64,000 bases of DNA from Pieris napi (GCF_905475465.1 NC_062252.1:7068001-7132000); one strand, 5' to 3'. Shown: positions 23,641-34,470, counted from the first letter of the stretch. Notes: a model not told the origin generated them from the sequence alone. Numbers and translations: made by a program.

Positions 23641-24140
23641 CGCTACCTGTTAAAATTCTTACACTAGGTGGTATCAACGAAAATAGTGAAGGCTGACAAT
23701 GACGGTCCCTAAAGAGAATGCGGTACAACGTCCTGAAAATTATACAGAGGCTTCGCCGGGAAACAAGCAACGTTTGTGGCCGCGTCATCGTACTTCATCA
23801 CGTCTCCGCAGGATGTGTTGGAGGATTTTTTGGAGGGACGAGTCACAGCTTTGTTACATTCTGTCTTGAAGGATGGTCTAATATCAGAAAAATTAATAAA
23901 TTAAAAAAAAAAAATGAATAAATTTTTATGCTAAAGGTAGAAATGACATTTGAGTCTCTGCTCTATAAGTCATATTTTCTTACAAGAGAATTTCATACTG
24001 TGTAGATGCTTCTGAGATCATGTATGTACACGAGGACTATTGTTCTACATTTATCAATAAAACAAGCATAGAAAAGTGACCCAGGAAAAGGTTTAATTTA
24101 TGTTTATTATGAATTCGAGGTAATGATGTTACTTTATTTA

Positions 24141-24380
24141 GGGTCTGTTTCACAATGAACGGATAAGTTCTACATAAGTTCCAAATTAGCTATTTATTAC
24201 TTATTGGTAGGATAAACACTATTGTTGCGTTTCGCGACTGTCAGATAGCGCTATTCGTCACATAAAGTCCATCATAAGTTATGAGTCCGATGAAGTGTCA
24301 AATAGCAGAATTTAGCTTCCAAATAATATATTTGTTGCATAGCTATTTGGTACTTTATCCATACATTGTGAAACTGACCC
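24141..24380. mobile_element. TTA-flanked MITE (family M2), copy 1
   Basis: A 240-bp element. Left end GGGTCTGTTTCACAATGAAC and right end CATTGTGAAACTGACCC are inverted repeats of about 28 bp including GGATAAG. TTA flanks both sides (24138-24140, 24381-24383). No ORF. The TTA duplication fits PIF/Harbinger-type mobilisation (inference). The second copy is at 34749. Confidence 0.8.
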
Positions 24381-24954
24381 TTAATATACAAATTGGTATT
24401 CGAATTCTCTCAATTCAATTTCAAAAATATCTTTAAATGCACTCGTGACTTTCAAAATAAGAATCATTTTGAAAAAAGAATCATTTCGAAAACAGTTAAC
24501 TTCACGTACCCATTCATTCTTTGCTCGTTAAATTTTATTTATACCTTTTTATGCATCCCATTGGAGTAGACACGTTCAAAAGTTAAATTGCTCTAATTTG
24601 TGCACCTTATTGCTGCGTCCCTTCGTTTGAAAGCCATTGCATTGCGATTTATTTTAGTGACGCTTTGCAATTTATCGATGTTTCTCGATCTTCAAGCCTA
24701 CAAATATAATTTATAGCAAGACGTGGAGACAGAAAGCGTTTCAATAGATATACGTATCTAGTGATGTTCTATCTTCTTGATTAATTATTAATTTAATGTG
24801 TGCATAAAATGAGTAAATGTGTTAATATCTTTTACGATATTCACTGACATCTAATCCAGGGCAAATGCCATATTTATATGAATAAATATCATAATTGTCA
24901 CTACAATTACGGGAAATCAGTCGACGTGTGGAAAATAATGTAAATAATAATCAT

Positions 24955-25212
24955 GTACCTAATCATTGGTCTAGTGGTTAGTACCCCTGACTGCGAAACC
25001 ATGGGTCCCGGGTTCGATCCCCGGCTGAGACGAACATCGATGTGATGAGCATTTTGGTGTTGTGCTTAGGTCTTGGGTGTTTAAATATGTATTTATATGT
25101 CTATATATCTATAATATGTATGTTTATCCGTTGCCTAATACCCATAACACAAGCTTCACCAGCTTAGCATGGGACTGGGTCAATTGGTGTGAATTGTCTT
25201 TATAAAAAAAAA
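24955..25212 (+). mobile_element. SINE, second tRNA-derived family (S2)
   Basis: Head ATTGGTCTAGTGGTTAGTAC has a good A box (TGGTCTAGTGG) and CGGGTTCGATCCCCGGCTGA a good B box. The body includes GATGAGCATTTTGGTGTTGT and TGTTTATCCGTTGCCTAATA, and the element ends in an A-rich tail near 25210. I recognise this as a widespread lepidopteran SINE. Single copy in this window. Confidence 0.75.
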
Positions 25213-25957
25213 TGTAATACAAAGCTAACGTATAGAAACAATCATCAAATTTAGCTTACGTTGAAACTATATCCTACCACGGTATCATTAAAAGTTATAA
25301 AAACAACAGACCACCCCATTAAAGCATCTTAATCTTATATAAATATTTAAAGATATCGACATAAACGCCAAAGCCTTAGGCATATTTAGAATGCGTCCCC
25401 TCTCTTCCTACCTTTCCCGAAGTTATTTGGTTCGTTTTACTTTTCAAAGCGCATCCTTTGAACTTGCTTCAATTATTTAATCATTTAATAAAATTACAGT
25501 GCTGGGGCAAAAAGCCCCTATCTGTTGCGCTAACATTTTCGACCCTTGATTTCTTGTTTATAAAATATCGGTTGCTTGTTATAAAATATTTAAACTTAAC
25601 TTTGATGGTATAATCTAAATTTATTGTGAATATAATGATCAAGACTATGTTATGTCCTGCGATAGGTATTGGAAATACGATATTCATTTAAGAGACCTTA
25701 GCTAACCCGACCATGCGGTATGCCTCCCATTGGAGTAGACAGGTAAAACTCTGCCGCCTTATTGGTTATACTGGCGAAGGGTGAGTCAGCTTCGAGAGAG
25801 GTTCGCGTTACTTTACAGTGACATGTAATTATGTTTCTATTATTTTTTGTAAAACTATTTTTAATATAAGAAGCTGATAGAAAATGAGATGTAAAGAGAT
25901 TTAAACGTACCTACGCAAATGTGTATAGTGTGTAGTAAACATTTTTTCAGACTTTTT
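25213..25957. other. Non-coding DNA, nothing recognised
   Basis: No supportable gene or element; the only frame (68 codons, minus) is unremarkable. Confidence 0.35.
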
Positions 25958-25973
25958 GAAGTTATACTTCTTT
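25958..25973 (+). repeat. Left copy of inverted 16-mer flanking the Myb/SANT gene
   Basis: GAAGTTATACTTCTTT; its exact reverse complement is at 27939-27954. The motif is itself nearly palindromic (GAAGT.AT.ACTTC) and at both sites GCGCGT follows within a few bases, so it can be read as an inverted or a direct pair. It may mark transposon ends. Confidence 0.5.
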
Positions 25974-26487
25974 AGGCGCGTTATGAAAATTTGATGAGAG
26001 TGAAATTTTACGATGCGCGCGCACCTATGACACAAAATTCGGAGTGTGATTATAGCGTGCGCAATCTACAAAAGAAATAGAATATAAGCTAACTTCACGC
26101 ATATTCTATTTCTTAGCTTAGCAGCTTAACAAGAATTTTGAATATCCATGACAATTGACATCTGACAATGACATTTACCTTTTAAACAAATATAGGAGTT
26201 TGAATTATTGTTTAAAATAAAAGATTCTAAAAGTACCTATTTATTTTCATTATACAAGTGCGAGTTTTATATGTGCGTCTGAATTATAATCAGAAGTGAT
26301 TTAAATTGAATATCTAAATCAATACTAATTAATATGATAAAATATTTGTGAAAAAACTGTGCCAACCTTCCTGAGTGCTTCAATACAATTGAGGTTAACT
26401 ATCCGTATGTATTATCGAGTATTATTGTTGATTAAAACTGAAACATGAACCATTATTCATTGCTTTTGTTTATTGCGTTTGTTACAG

Positions 26488-27660
26488 CAACTTTTTAGAA
26501 ATATTCTACGACCCTATATATCAATAATTGAGAACAAAGATTTAAGCACGAATACTAATAAGGAGAAAATGAAGGCTTGGAGCGATATTACAGAGAAGTA
26601 AACATTTTAATAAGTACCTGCATCTCAAAAAAATGATTACATTATTTAATCAAAACATGTAATTTTTCCAGATTTAATCTAGCAAATATAAGGACAAGAG
26701 ACAAAAAACAATTTCAGTGGAAGTGCACTAAATTGAATAAAAAAAAAAGAGTTGTCATCTTATCGCCGTGAAACATCAAAAACTAGAGGTGGAACAAAGC
26801 CACCATCACCTTCTCCAGACACAATGGATATGGCAGAGATGATACCGCAACGGTTTGAAGTAGATTTCAATGAATTTGATTGTGATGGTGTCGAGGTAGG
26901 AATGTTAATTATAAATATGATGGTGATGTTCAAGGCTCAACCTCTCAAGCATAGGCACATACTTTATTCCCCTACAGGGTAGTTAGAGATATTGTAATAC
27001 CTCAAAACATCCATGTTGCTCTTGTAGTACCGAAACTCTGTCCAGCCAGAAGTGAGCCCATTCCCACTTATAATGGACAGTGGGTATAATACACCTTAAT
27101 ACCTGAGTGCGAACCACTCACCATGACACTTAAATTAATAGATGTTATTTATATATTTCAGGATATTACAAATAAAATCATTTTGGAAACAATTGCTATC
27201 CCAAAAGCAAATAAAGCCAACAATGACAAGGTAATAAATCAGTTTTGACATAACTTGAATACTAAAAAAGCCAAACAAAGGTGTGCACAACAGTGACAAC
27301 ATAACTTAACAATTTCATTATTTTGTAGGATTAAAGAAAGGTTAAAGAAAATCATGTCGAACTGATCAACAAGAATCCCCAAACAACTCAAAAGAAACCT
27401 ACAAGGAAGACACCGGTATTATATTTAAATTATCTCTATCTCTAAATAGAATAAAAGAAAGTTGCTATCCAGGTCTGTAGCATGTGCTACAAATTATATT
27501 ATAAACACATTTATATAATTATATTAATATAAATGTGTTAAAAATTTTATAATATGAATTATAACATTTTTTAAGTTTTGCATGGACAGAGCTTAAATTA
27601 ATATTCTCTTATTTGTTGCAGAAAGCAAGTAGTAGTTTTAGTTTTGGAGAAGCCTCGTAG
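26488..27660 (+). CDS. Myb/SANT-like DNA-binding protein gene, five exons, 5' end not found
   Basis: Inferred exons: 26488-26597, 26672-26895, 27162-27230, 27341-27415, 27622-27660, all with GT-AG borders and compatible phases. Exon A reads QLFRNILRPYISIIENKDLS then KEKMKAWSDITEK; exon B continues FNLANIRTRDKKQFQWKCTK. This matches the Myb/SANT-like domain of the MSANTD3/zeste-like type (L...L.P...IIENK, N..K..AW..I...FN, kQ...kW). After an A10 run (26739-26748) the protein continues in the +1 frame: SYRRETSKTRGGTKPPSPSP, MAEMIPQRFEVDFNEFDCDG. Later exons give DITNKIILETIAIPK, VKENHVELINKN and KASSSFSFGEAS then TAG; AATAAA follows at about 27732. The family binds DNA and is very multi-copy in insects. 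The shift may be an assembly error or real decay, so active gene and pseudogene are both open. The exon D start uses AG at 27340; using the AG at 27328 would bring in a TAA. Confidence 0.55.
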
Positions 27661-27938
27661 ATGCACAACCAAGTAATGATTAATTTAAAATTACAACCAA
27701 AATTCTGATGAAGACATTAGAGTCACTTAAAAATAAATAGTATAATGAAATAAAAATGTTTTAAAGATAAATAGGGTTTTATTTGTTTAATGTAAGAGAA
27801 TAATAATAAATATTTATTTATTTAATTTTTCAAATGTAAACTGAACTTTATTGACTTTAATGACTCCTTTTCCAGTCTTTGATTATTTAATTGTAATTAA
27901 TTATTTGCATGCAATCAAAAACTATTTTTAATAATGCC

Positions 27939-27954
27939 AAAGAAGTATAACTTC
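27939..27954 (-). repeat. Right copy of inverted 16-mer
   Basis: AAAGAAGTATAACTTC, exact reverse complement of 25958-25973, followed by TTACGCGCGTAC. About 2.0 kb from its partner, enclosing the whole Myb/SANT-like gene and its polyadenylation signal. Confidence 0.5.
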
Positions 27955-27980
27955 TTACGCGCGTACATAAGTACACGCAC

Positions 27981-28350
27981 CCTTTTTTTATATTTATTTA
28001 TAGAACAGGGGGCAAACGGGCAGGAGGCTCATCTGATGTAAAGTGATACCGCCGCCCATGGACACTCTCAATGCCAGAGGGCTCGCGAGTGCGTGGCCGG
28101 CCTTTTAAGAATTGGTACGCTCTTTTCTTGAAGGACCCTAATTCGAATTGGTTCGGAAATACTTCAGTGGGCAGCTGGTTCCACAAAGCATGCCTTGAAA
28201 AACGCTTAGTTGTGGAACGGCGGACGTCGAGGTGATACGGATGGAATTTCGTATTCTGCCTCGACGTACGATGATGAAACGCAGCAGCAAATTTCCTTTT
28301 TCAAAACACCATCAATGTCTCCTCTTAGTTTGAGGCATGTATTCCATCCA
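27981..28350 (-). pseudogene. LINE ORF2 C-terminus and tail (family L3x)
   Basis: The minus strand encodes MWNQLPTEVFPNQFELGSFK then KRAYQFLKGRPRTREPSG near 28186-28060, the WN.LP..VF....L..FK....FL motif at the C-terminus of CR1/Jockey-group reverse transcriptase proteins. It is followed by the CCCGTTTGCCCCCTGTTCTA tail, very common in lepidopteran genomes. Upstream (28187-28350) the strand continues with degraded coding sequence (RRSTTKRF-like). 5'-truncated. Shorter relatives: 13743, 60036 (minus) and 62620 (plus). Confidence 0.65.
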
Positions 28351-28981
28351 TACTTCGTCCGTATCATAGTGTAAAGTCATAAAAATTTGCATTTGTCAAA
28401 GCTATTATCGACAAGACAATAGAGTTTTGTCTGCGCAAAAAATTACGATACTATCGTTAAAGCGAAAACTGCCTTCATGCGAAGTCATTTAATCTAATAG
28501 CTGCAATTATCCATATGAAATGGCTTAACGGCACTCATGAAGCATAAAGGCTACATTGAGACATAAAACGGCCGCTAATTGGCTCGCCCATCGAACGTAC
28601 AGCCTAAAATTTAAGGGTCCCTTAAATTTAGGGTGACGATAAATTGACGCCTGTCCGGACATGGGTACGGGCGCCTCTTTAATTAAGTATAAATTTTCAG
28701 TGGTCTATAACATTCAAGTGTGAACATAGCCAGGGAATGAATTTGAACTTCGAACGTTTTTCGAACAAAGAAGCTTTGTAAACCCCTTTTTTAGTTGAAA
28801 ACAAATGAAGGTTGAAAAAAAGTTGTTCAGTTGTACGTGTTAGCATAATTTATTATGCAATGTTTTGAGATTTGTTAATTTTTGAACAGTTAAATATGAA
28901 AACGGAAAAGTAAGTAAGTGAAAGATAATAGCATTATATTAAACCTTCTTTAAAAAGCCTAGTACTACTAATCAAATAGAT

Positions 28982-29420
28982 TTCTTCTTCTTCAGTCACA
29001 CTCTTTATTTCTGAAGGTCGTGTTAGTGTCTGTCTTCGGCAAGCCTCTGCGCCCGGGTGATTGCGTTATGGCCTTTACTTAATCCGTCCAGCGAGTAGGG
29101 GGGCCTCGAGGTCTGGTGCCTTCCACTCTGCCAGTCACGATGAGGTTTTTCTAGGCTTTCTGGATCTCTGCGTGTTACATATCCAAAATTTTTTAGAAAG
29201 AAGTGGAAAGACTATTTGTTACTTGTAACCGTCTTAGTATGGACACGTTTGTTTCCTTCGCTGTCCAGGGAATACTTAGCCTCCGCCTCCAACACCACAT
29301 ATACAGAGCATCTATTTTTATCATTTCAGATGTCCGTATTGTCCAGGATTCAGCGCTATAAAAAAACCGGAAATACCAGAGTCTCAACCAATATCTTCTT
29401 TGTTTTTAAGGAAATGTATC
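28982..29420 (-). pseudogene. RTE-type LINE ORF2 C-terminus with tail
   Basis: The minus strand reads YSAESWTIRTSEMIKIDALY then MWCWRRRLSIPWTAKETNVS and ILRRL (29360-29210), the typical L.G.E.WT....D...I.A.EMWCWRRML.I.WT...TN..IL motif of RTE-type proteins. Further on GTRPRGPPTRWTD (about 29130-29090) is the G..SRGRPP.RW.D block. The 3' end carries TGAAGAAGAAGAAA, an RTE-like tail. Stops and shifts between blocks show decay; EN and the RT core are lost by 5' truncation. Confidence 0.75.
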
Positions 29421-29939
29421 GGTCCTTCCATAAACACGACACATTATTTAACACGTTGCAGCGATACAAATAATTACAATAAATTCATCAATCACTCATT
29501 TTAAAAGCTCCTTATTGTATAGATCCCAAAGAACCATCCATAGATTTATACAAAACATACATTTTTTTAAAATCGAATACTCGATCTTAAATTATGCAAT
29601 TAACATAGATATAAAAGGGACAATTGGGACCAAATTGGGGTTATTTTGTCGTAACTATTAATTAATTTCGATGCAGGGCTCTCCAGTTAATCCTCTATAC
29701 ATTTTAATTGCATCCATTATCAGCTATTTTGCAAAATGCTGACTCAGCACAATGACCGCGCCCCTTTGATATGAGCCCTAATTATCTGAATATAGATTCA
29801 TAATACTGAAATTTGAGTATCAATTATTTTTGATATCATAGTCAATAATTCTCATGAACCAAATTTAAGATATTTCAAAACGTTGAATCAAAACCTTTTT
29901 TTAGCCCAAAAACATTTTCTCGTACAATAATACTTTCAA

Positions 29940-30210
29940 TCTAATTTATAAAATTCCCGTGGTTTGTAATTGAACTCCTCTGAAATGGCTCGACCGATTT
30001 TCGTGAAATTTTGTGTGCAAATCGGTGAGGTCTGCGAATCAGACCATATCTATTTTTCATCTCCCTTAATGTTAAGGGTATACCAAATTTATTTTTTTAT
30101 ATTTAGACAAAATTTGTTGTTAATTGTTTTTATGATACAGCATACAAAAATACATACAATCCATAATTTTTACCCCTCTACGATCACCCCCTATTTTTTA
30201 TTTGTTAATT
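29940..30210 (+). mobile_element. Helitron-like element H1, 3'-truncated copy
   Basis: Begins TCTAATTTATAAAATTCCCG after A and keeps GGCTCGACCGATTTTCGTGA and CTACGATCACCCCCTATTTT. The CTAG end is not visible; similarity stops near TTTGTTAATT. Confidence 0.65.
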
Positions 30211-31664
30211 AAAAGCATTAATTTATTTGGCACATTTATATGAATCTTATATTGTTAAACGCGACCAGTAACCTTATGGCTTCGATCCCCGGCCATGCCA
30301 CCTATAGGCTATATATATATTACCACCTATATATATTTTACTAGGTCCGAAATTAGACTTGCTCGGTGAAAGATGAAAAGAAAAAACTACAGAGATATTA
30401 TTCCAATAATTACATTATTAATTAACCTACAATAAAGTCATAATGCACACAACATCATTGGACATAATTTATTTTACCGATTACAATGCAAATGCATCAA
30501 GCCCGAGTCATTTACATAAAATATAACAAGCGGGGATAAAATCGACATTTAATTTCTGTAATAAATACTCTTTCCTGTAAATTTCTGGCACGCAAAACGT
30601 TTCAATTATATTTCCGGCGTGATTGTATCCCTCGGTGAGATATTTCTACTGTTGTACAAAAACATAGATTGGATAATCCTTTGTTTCAGTTGGCATTCAG
30701 ACAGATTAATATAATCAGTTGCCCGTTTCCTAATAACGCTTTAGAGGCTACGTCAAAGTTAATCTTTGAATTCAGTCAAAGTTAACTGAAATTTTAAGTA
30801 CTTAAAGAAACCACGCAGATCAAAGATTACGATATATTTATTTGGAAGATCTTCACAATATATAAGAAAAAAAATTCCATTATTATTAAATAAATGTTTA
30901 TTCATAATTATAATTATGTTAAGGTTAGTTATTTATTTCAATGTATAATGATAGCATTTATTTATTCGTTATATGTCGTGGAATAAATAATTATAAACAT
31001 AGTCCGTAACTGAAATATATAAATTACTACCTGAGGGACAATACCAAACTGAATAACTAAATATATAATAGGAGTAAAAGGTTAAACTACGGTAATAATA
31101 ATAATAATTTAATAATTTATTGTAATATGTGTTTTAACTGCAACCAAATATTATATGAAGGGGTCATTTAGGCTGCAGTATGAGCGATAATTGCTAACAT
31201 TCTGTTTGACTTCTAATATATATGTAACTTAACTAATGTTAGGTTACATAACTCACGCAACGATTTTATCCATACCTACTGATAGATTTATTCTGCTAAA
31301 TTCTCTGCATAGTTTTTGCTTGGGGCGGATAAAACAACGACTCTTATTTTCCCATTATGACTCCCTTTATCTGTCTGTCCGTCGTAGCAAAAAGCATTAA
31401 GAAAGAAAATTTTAATCTGTTTCACAGAGCACTTACCAGTTCTTTATTTTCTTTAATTTCTTGCCCATTGTTCACTTTAAAAATTCCAGATAGCATGAGT
31501 AGAAGCTAGAGTATTTTTTATTAAATACATTTAAAGCGATTCCTATGAACAGCGGAATTGTTGTCTATACGGTGAATATAAACCCACTTTCAACGCTCAA
31601 TGCTTTTCTCTTCTTCAGAGGCCTTTCCATCTTTAACCACTTAAAAACAAAATTTTCACTTATA
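30211..31664. other. Non-coding DNA
   Basis: A single SINE-like B-box scrap (GCTTCGATCCCCGGCCATGC, about 30279-30298) is the only recognisable piece. The rest is AT-rich and unassigned. Confidence 0.35.
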
Positions 31665-31809
31665 ATACCACAAGAGCTTCAAAATTATCGGGTATTTCCC
31701 GATAGGTTCGTTGCAAACAATTAATATAGTCGTCATGACGACTATAGTCTATATGTTTGCAGGGAACCTTGAGGGAAATGGCCGATAATTTTGAAGCTCG
31801 TGTGGTATT
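31665..31809. repeat. 145-bp imperfect palindrome (module 1 of composite element C1)
   Basis: Outer arms ATACCACAAGAGCTTCAAAA and TTTTGAAGCTCGTGTGGTAT pair over about 27 bp. A middle arm pair GGTTCGTTGCAAAC / GTTTGCAGGGAACC and a perfect 20-bp central palindrome ATAGTCGTCATGACGACTAT (31726-31745) complete a nested fold. The junction CGGGGGATTA joins it to module 2. No ORF of its own. Confidence 0.75.
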
Positions 31810-31815
31810 CGGGGG

Positions 31816-32044
31816 ATTATTTTTCCGACCCAAATGTCGGCCAATAGAATTGCACCATGAGACGAAATGTACAGTTAACAAATAAGAATTTCATAATGAA
31901 TAAAACAACTACTTAATACTTTTCTTGAAGCAACGACCAGAGAAAATTTTCACAAAAATTTTTCAGTATAATACCATGTAGGTTGTACCACGTGACGTCG
32001 AATGGTGCAATTCTATTGGCCGATATTTGGGTCGGAAAAATAAT
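31816..32044 (-). mobile_element. 229-bp inverted-repeat module (module 2 of C1), copy 1
   Basis: Begins ATTATTTTTCCGACCCAAAT and ends ATTTGGGTCGGAAAAATAAT, with inverted arms of about 43 bp that also include TCGGCCAATAGAATTGCACC. The interior contains AAGCAACGACCAGAGAAAAT. The second copy at 63731-63959 has exactly the same length in opposite orientation. Non-coding MITE-like structure of unknown superfamily. Confidence 0.8.
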
Positions 32045-32560
32045 CACTAACGATTCATAACTTTATACATTATTTATTATTACTATTATTAACACACTGG
32101 CAGCTTTTAGTAAGCTGATGCGCGTGTGTCTATTTTTAAAGGTGTTTACAGATGGTGCACTGATCATTCACTAACAATCTTCTCAACCTGTCCTATGCTG
32201 AAACGGAAATTATTCCTGTGTAACAGTAGTTCAATTATAAAATTTTAACTAGTAGCTTTTAACTTTTTTCACTAGCTGGTGACACAGGGGATCCTAGTGT
32301 AGTGGCTACACTTTTTCTTTTAAATAAACTTTTGTTTTGCTATATGTAATAAAGTTTTTTCTTTCGTTCTTTCAAACCAATATGAAACAAAGATATATGA
32401 TTAAGTGTTAATACGATACTGTGAACTATTCAGGATTCACTCAAACTTTATATAAATGACAATCAAGCTTAAGTTTGGTTTCAGAAGCTGTCAAACCAGT
32501 TCTCCTGTGAGTAGATGCATTTGACAGCGCTAAAGACGAGGATGTAACTTTATATATGAA

Positions 32561-32931
32561 CTAGCCGTTTCGCGCCCGCTTTGCTGGACGAATTAAAATA
32601 AATTTTATGTTTCATTATTTAATTTTTTTTTCATATTTTTATTATTCTTCTTTTTAACTTCCCGCTAAGAAAATTGAAATATTTCGAAAATCGAGTTTTT
32701 AACAGTTGTTGACGTTTTGCGGTTCTAGGAAGCCTCTTTTGTTTTTATTAGCGGGAAAAATTTTCATAAAAGTAAAACAGAAATAAAAAAATGAAGGAAC
32801 GTTGGAATTAAAAAAATAAATAGCCAGTAAAATTTCGCATCGAATGGTGGTAGTTTCATGTCGATACGATCAGTGGTTTAAGCGTGAAAGAGCCTCAAAC
32901 GAACACCATTTTCTTTTTATATATATATAGA
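32561..32931 (-). mobile_element. Helitron-like element, second subfamily
   Basis: On the minus strand it begins TCTATATATATATAAAAAGA after A and ends CGGGCGCGAAACGGCTAG before T. Internal landmarks are GGCTCTTTCACGCTTAAACC and GAAACTACCACCATTCGATG. About 371 bp, no ORF. Confidence 0.75.
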
Positions 32932-33637
32932 TTACAATATGGACCTAAGAATATTTTTAAGTTTCAACCTAACAACTATATATTCATTTGTTTTTAATAT
33001 TATAAATCTGTCAGGATTAAATAAGTCTACGGCACACGTTAATAAATATTACAATTAATTATAAATCAACACGTTTTCATCCAATAAAATATATTTTCCT
33101 TAAACATAAACTAATAATAAAAGTAATAAATTTCAACATATATACAACCACAGTGAATAAATAGATTTAAACTTTCCTCAGGAATCACACCATCCATTGG
33201 TGAAAACCGTACACCAATCCGTTCTATAGGTTTTATTTTCGTTCTTACAGGCGGACAGTCATTATTTTATACCACGTTATCGTAAAAGACAGTATTGCCA
33301 ATCAAAAGCTTTGTATGTGGTCTTTGATGATTTCGAATTATGTTTTGATCGAGTTTCCGAGAAAATCGTTTTATGATAGTATTGATAAGATTGAAAAACA
33401 GCCGTTTGGCGCCAGCCCCCCACAACGCAAATGGGATTTGCTCTGATTCAGAAGGAATGATATCCTTATTGGGACATAAAACAAATTACATAGACAATGT
33501 TAAATGAAAGAGCATTGCTATATCTGCCGTGTGGTTATTATATACATTATATAAATGTATGTTGGGTACAATAAATTGAAAACCAGACGGGGCTCACAGT
33601 TGGCCTATTACGTACTGAAAGTCTTGAGAGCATAGTG
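32932..33637. other. Non-coding DNA with a transposon scrap
   Basis: GGTGAAAACCGTACACCAAT and TCCGTTCTATAGGTTTT (33197-33237) resemble the interior of Helitron-like elements. Otherwise nothing is recognised. Confidence 0.35.
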
Positions 33638-34470
33638 TATTCAAATCAAATCAAAAATACGTTTATTCAGTTTAGATGCATCTTAGCGTATACTTATGAA
33701 TGTCAAAAACGTTTACAAAATTCGTGAAAGATGAAGACTACGCCATCCGTACGCAAAACTACCAGGAGCCCTTGTTCTGAGAAGAACGGGTAAGAAACTC
33801 AGCTAGTTTTACCCGTCCATTGCATTAAAATTATTCAAAGGAAAATGTCATTAACCCCAACGTCATTATAGTTACAAAAGTAAATAAAATTGCTTAGGCT
33901 AGGTTATTAATACAAAAAAGAAAAGCATGAGTCGACCAGACACCGACAGTAGCACCTTTTCACAGGCATGACGCATGACGTGTAGTGTGCAACCCAAGTG
34001 TGCTCCAAGAACTGGGTTTGTACCTATGGGATATGTGCAACGGCGAAGGCCTAAGTTATTTGCGATATCAAGGACCAGCCCTGCGATTCTGTAACTCACT
34101 TTTCGAACTCGCACAGCGATTTTCGCATCGGCGGTCGCTCTCAAATGAGTCGTGAAGCAGTCATTTTATGATTTGGCATTCTGAAAAGGTGGGAGCTTGT
34201 AGTTTATTGTTTATTAGAATGCCAAATCATAAAATGACTGCTTCACGACTGATTGCAGAGCGACCACCGATGCGAAAACCGCTGTGTGAGTTCGAAAAGT
34301 GAGTTACAGAATCGCAGGGCAGAACCAGTATGTTGCACAGATCCCCGTTATCAAAGACGTTGCGCCTACTGAATGCTATCTCCGACTCTATCGACATATT
34401 TATATGTTCGCAGAGTGAATTCACAGTAGCGATATTGTGTTTAATACTATATTATACGTTATTATATTTT
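33638..34470 (-). pseudogene. LINE ORF C-terminus and 3' end (family L4x), split by a MITE
   Basis: The minus strand opens at about 34424 (MNSLCEHINMSIESEIAF, SRRNVFDNGDLCNILVL), is interrupted by an M1 MITE (34079-34319), and resumes in the matching conceptual frame LDIANNLGLRRCTYPIGTNP, GCTLHVMRHACEKVLLSVSG. MRHACEKVLLSVSGR resembles the L2x terminus MRHTRERVLLVVTGR, so the two families are related. The 3' UTR runs to a TTTTTGATTTGATTTGA tail near 33638. The 3' UTR recurs at 56258-56500. A 5'-truncated LINE, clade not assigned. Confidence 0.55.
34079..34319. mobile_element. M1 MITE, copy 3, full length, CAG duplication
   Basis: 241 bp, the same length as copy 1, with ends CCCTGCGATTCTGTAACTCA and GAGTTACAGAATCGCAGGG. 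CAG at 34076-34078 and 34320-34322. Sits in an antisense LINE frame; 241 plus 3 bp removed conceptually rejoins that frame. Confidence 0.85.

Noticed and set aside
24960..25030. Possible tRNA gene with good A and B boxes
   Set aside because: The boxes belong to a SINE head followed by a tRNA-unrelated body and A-rich tail; there is no proper acceptor stem.
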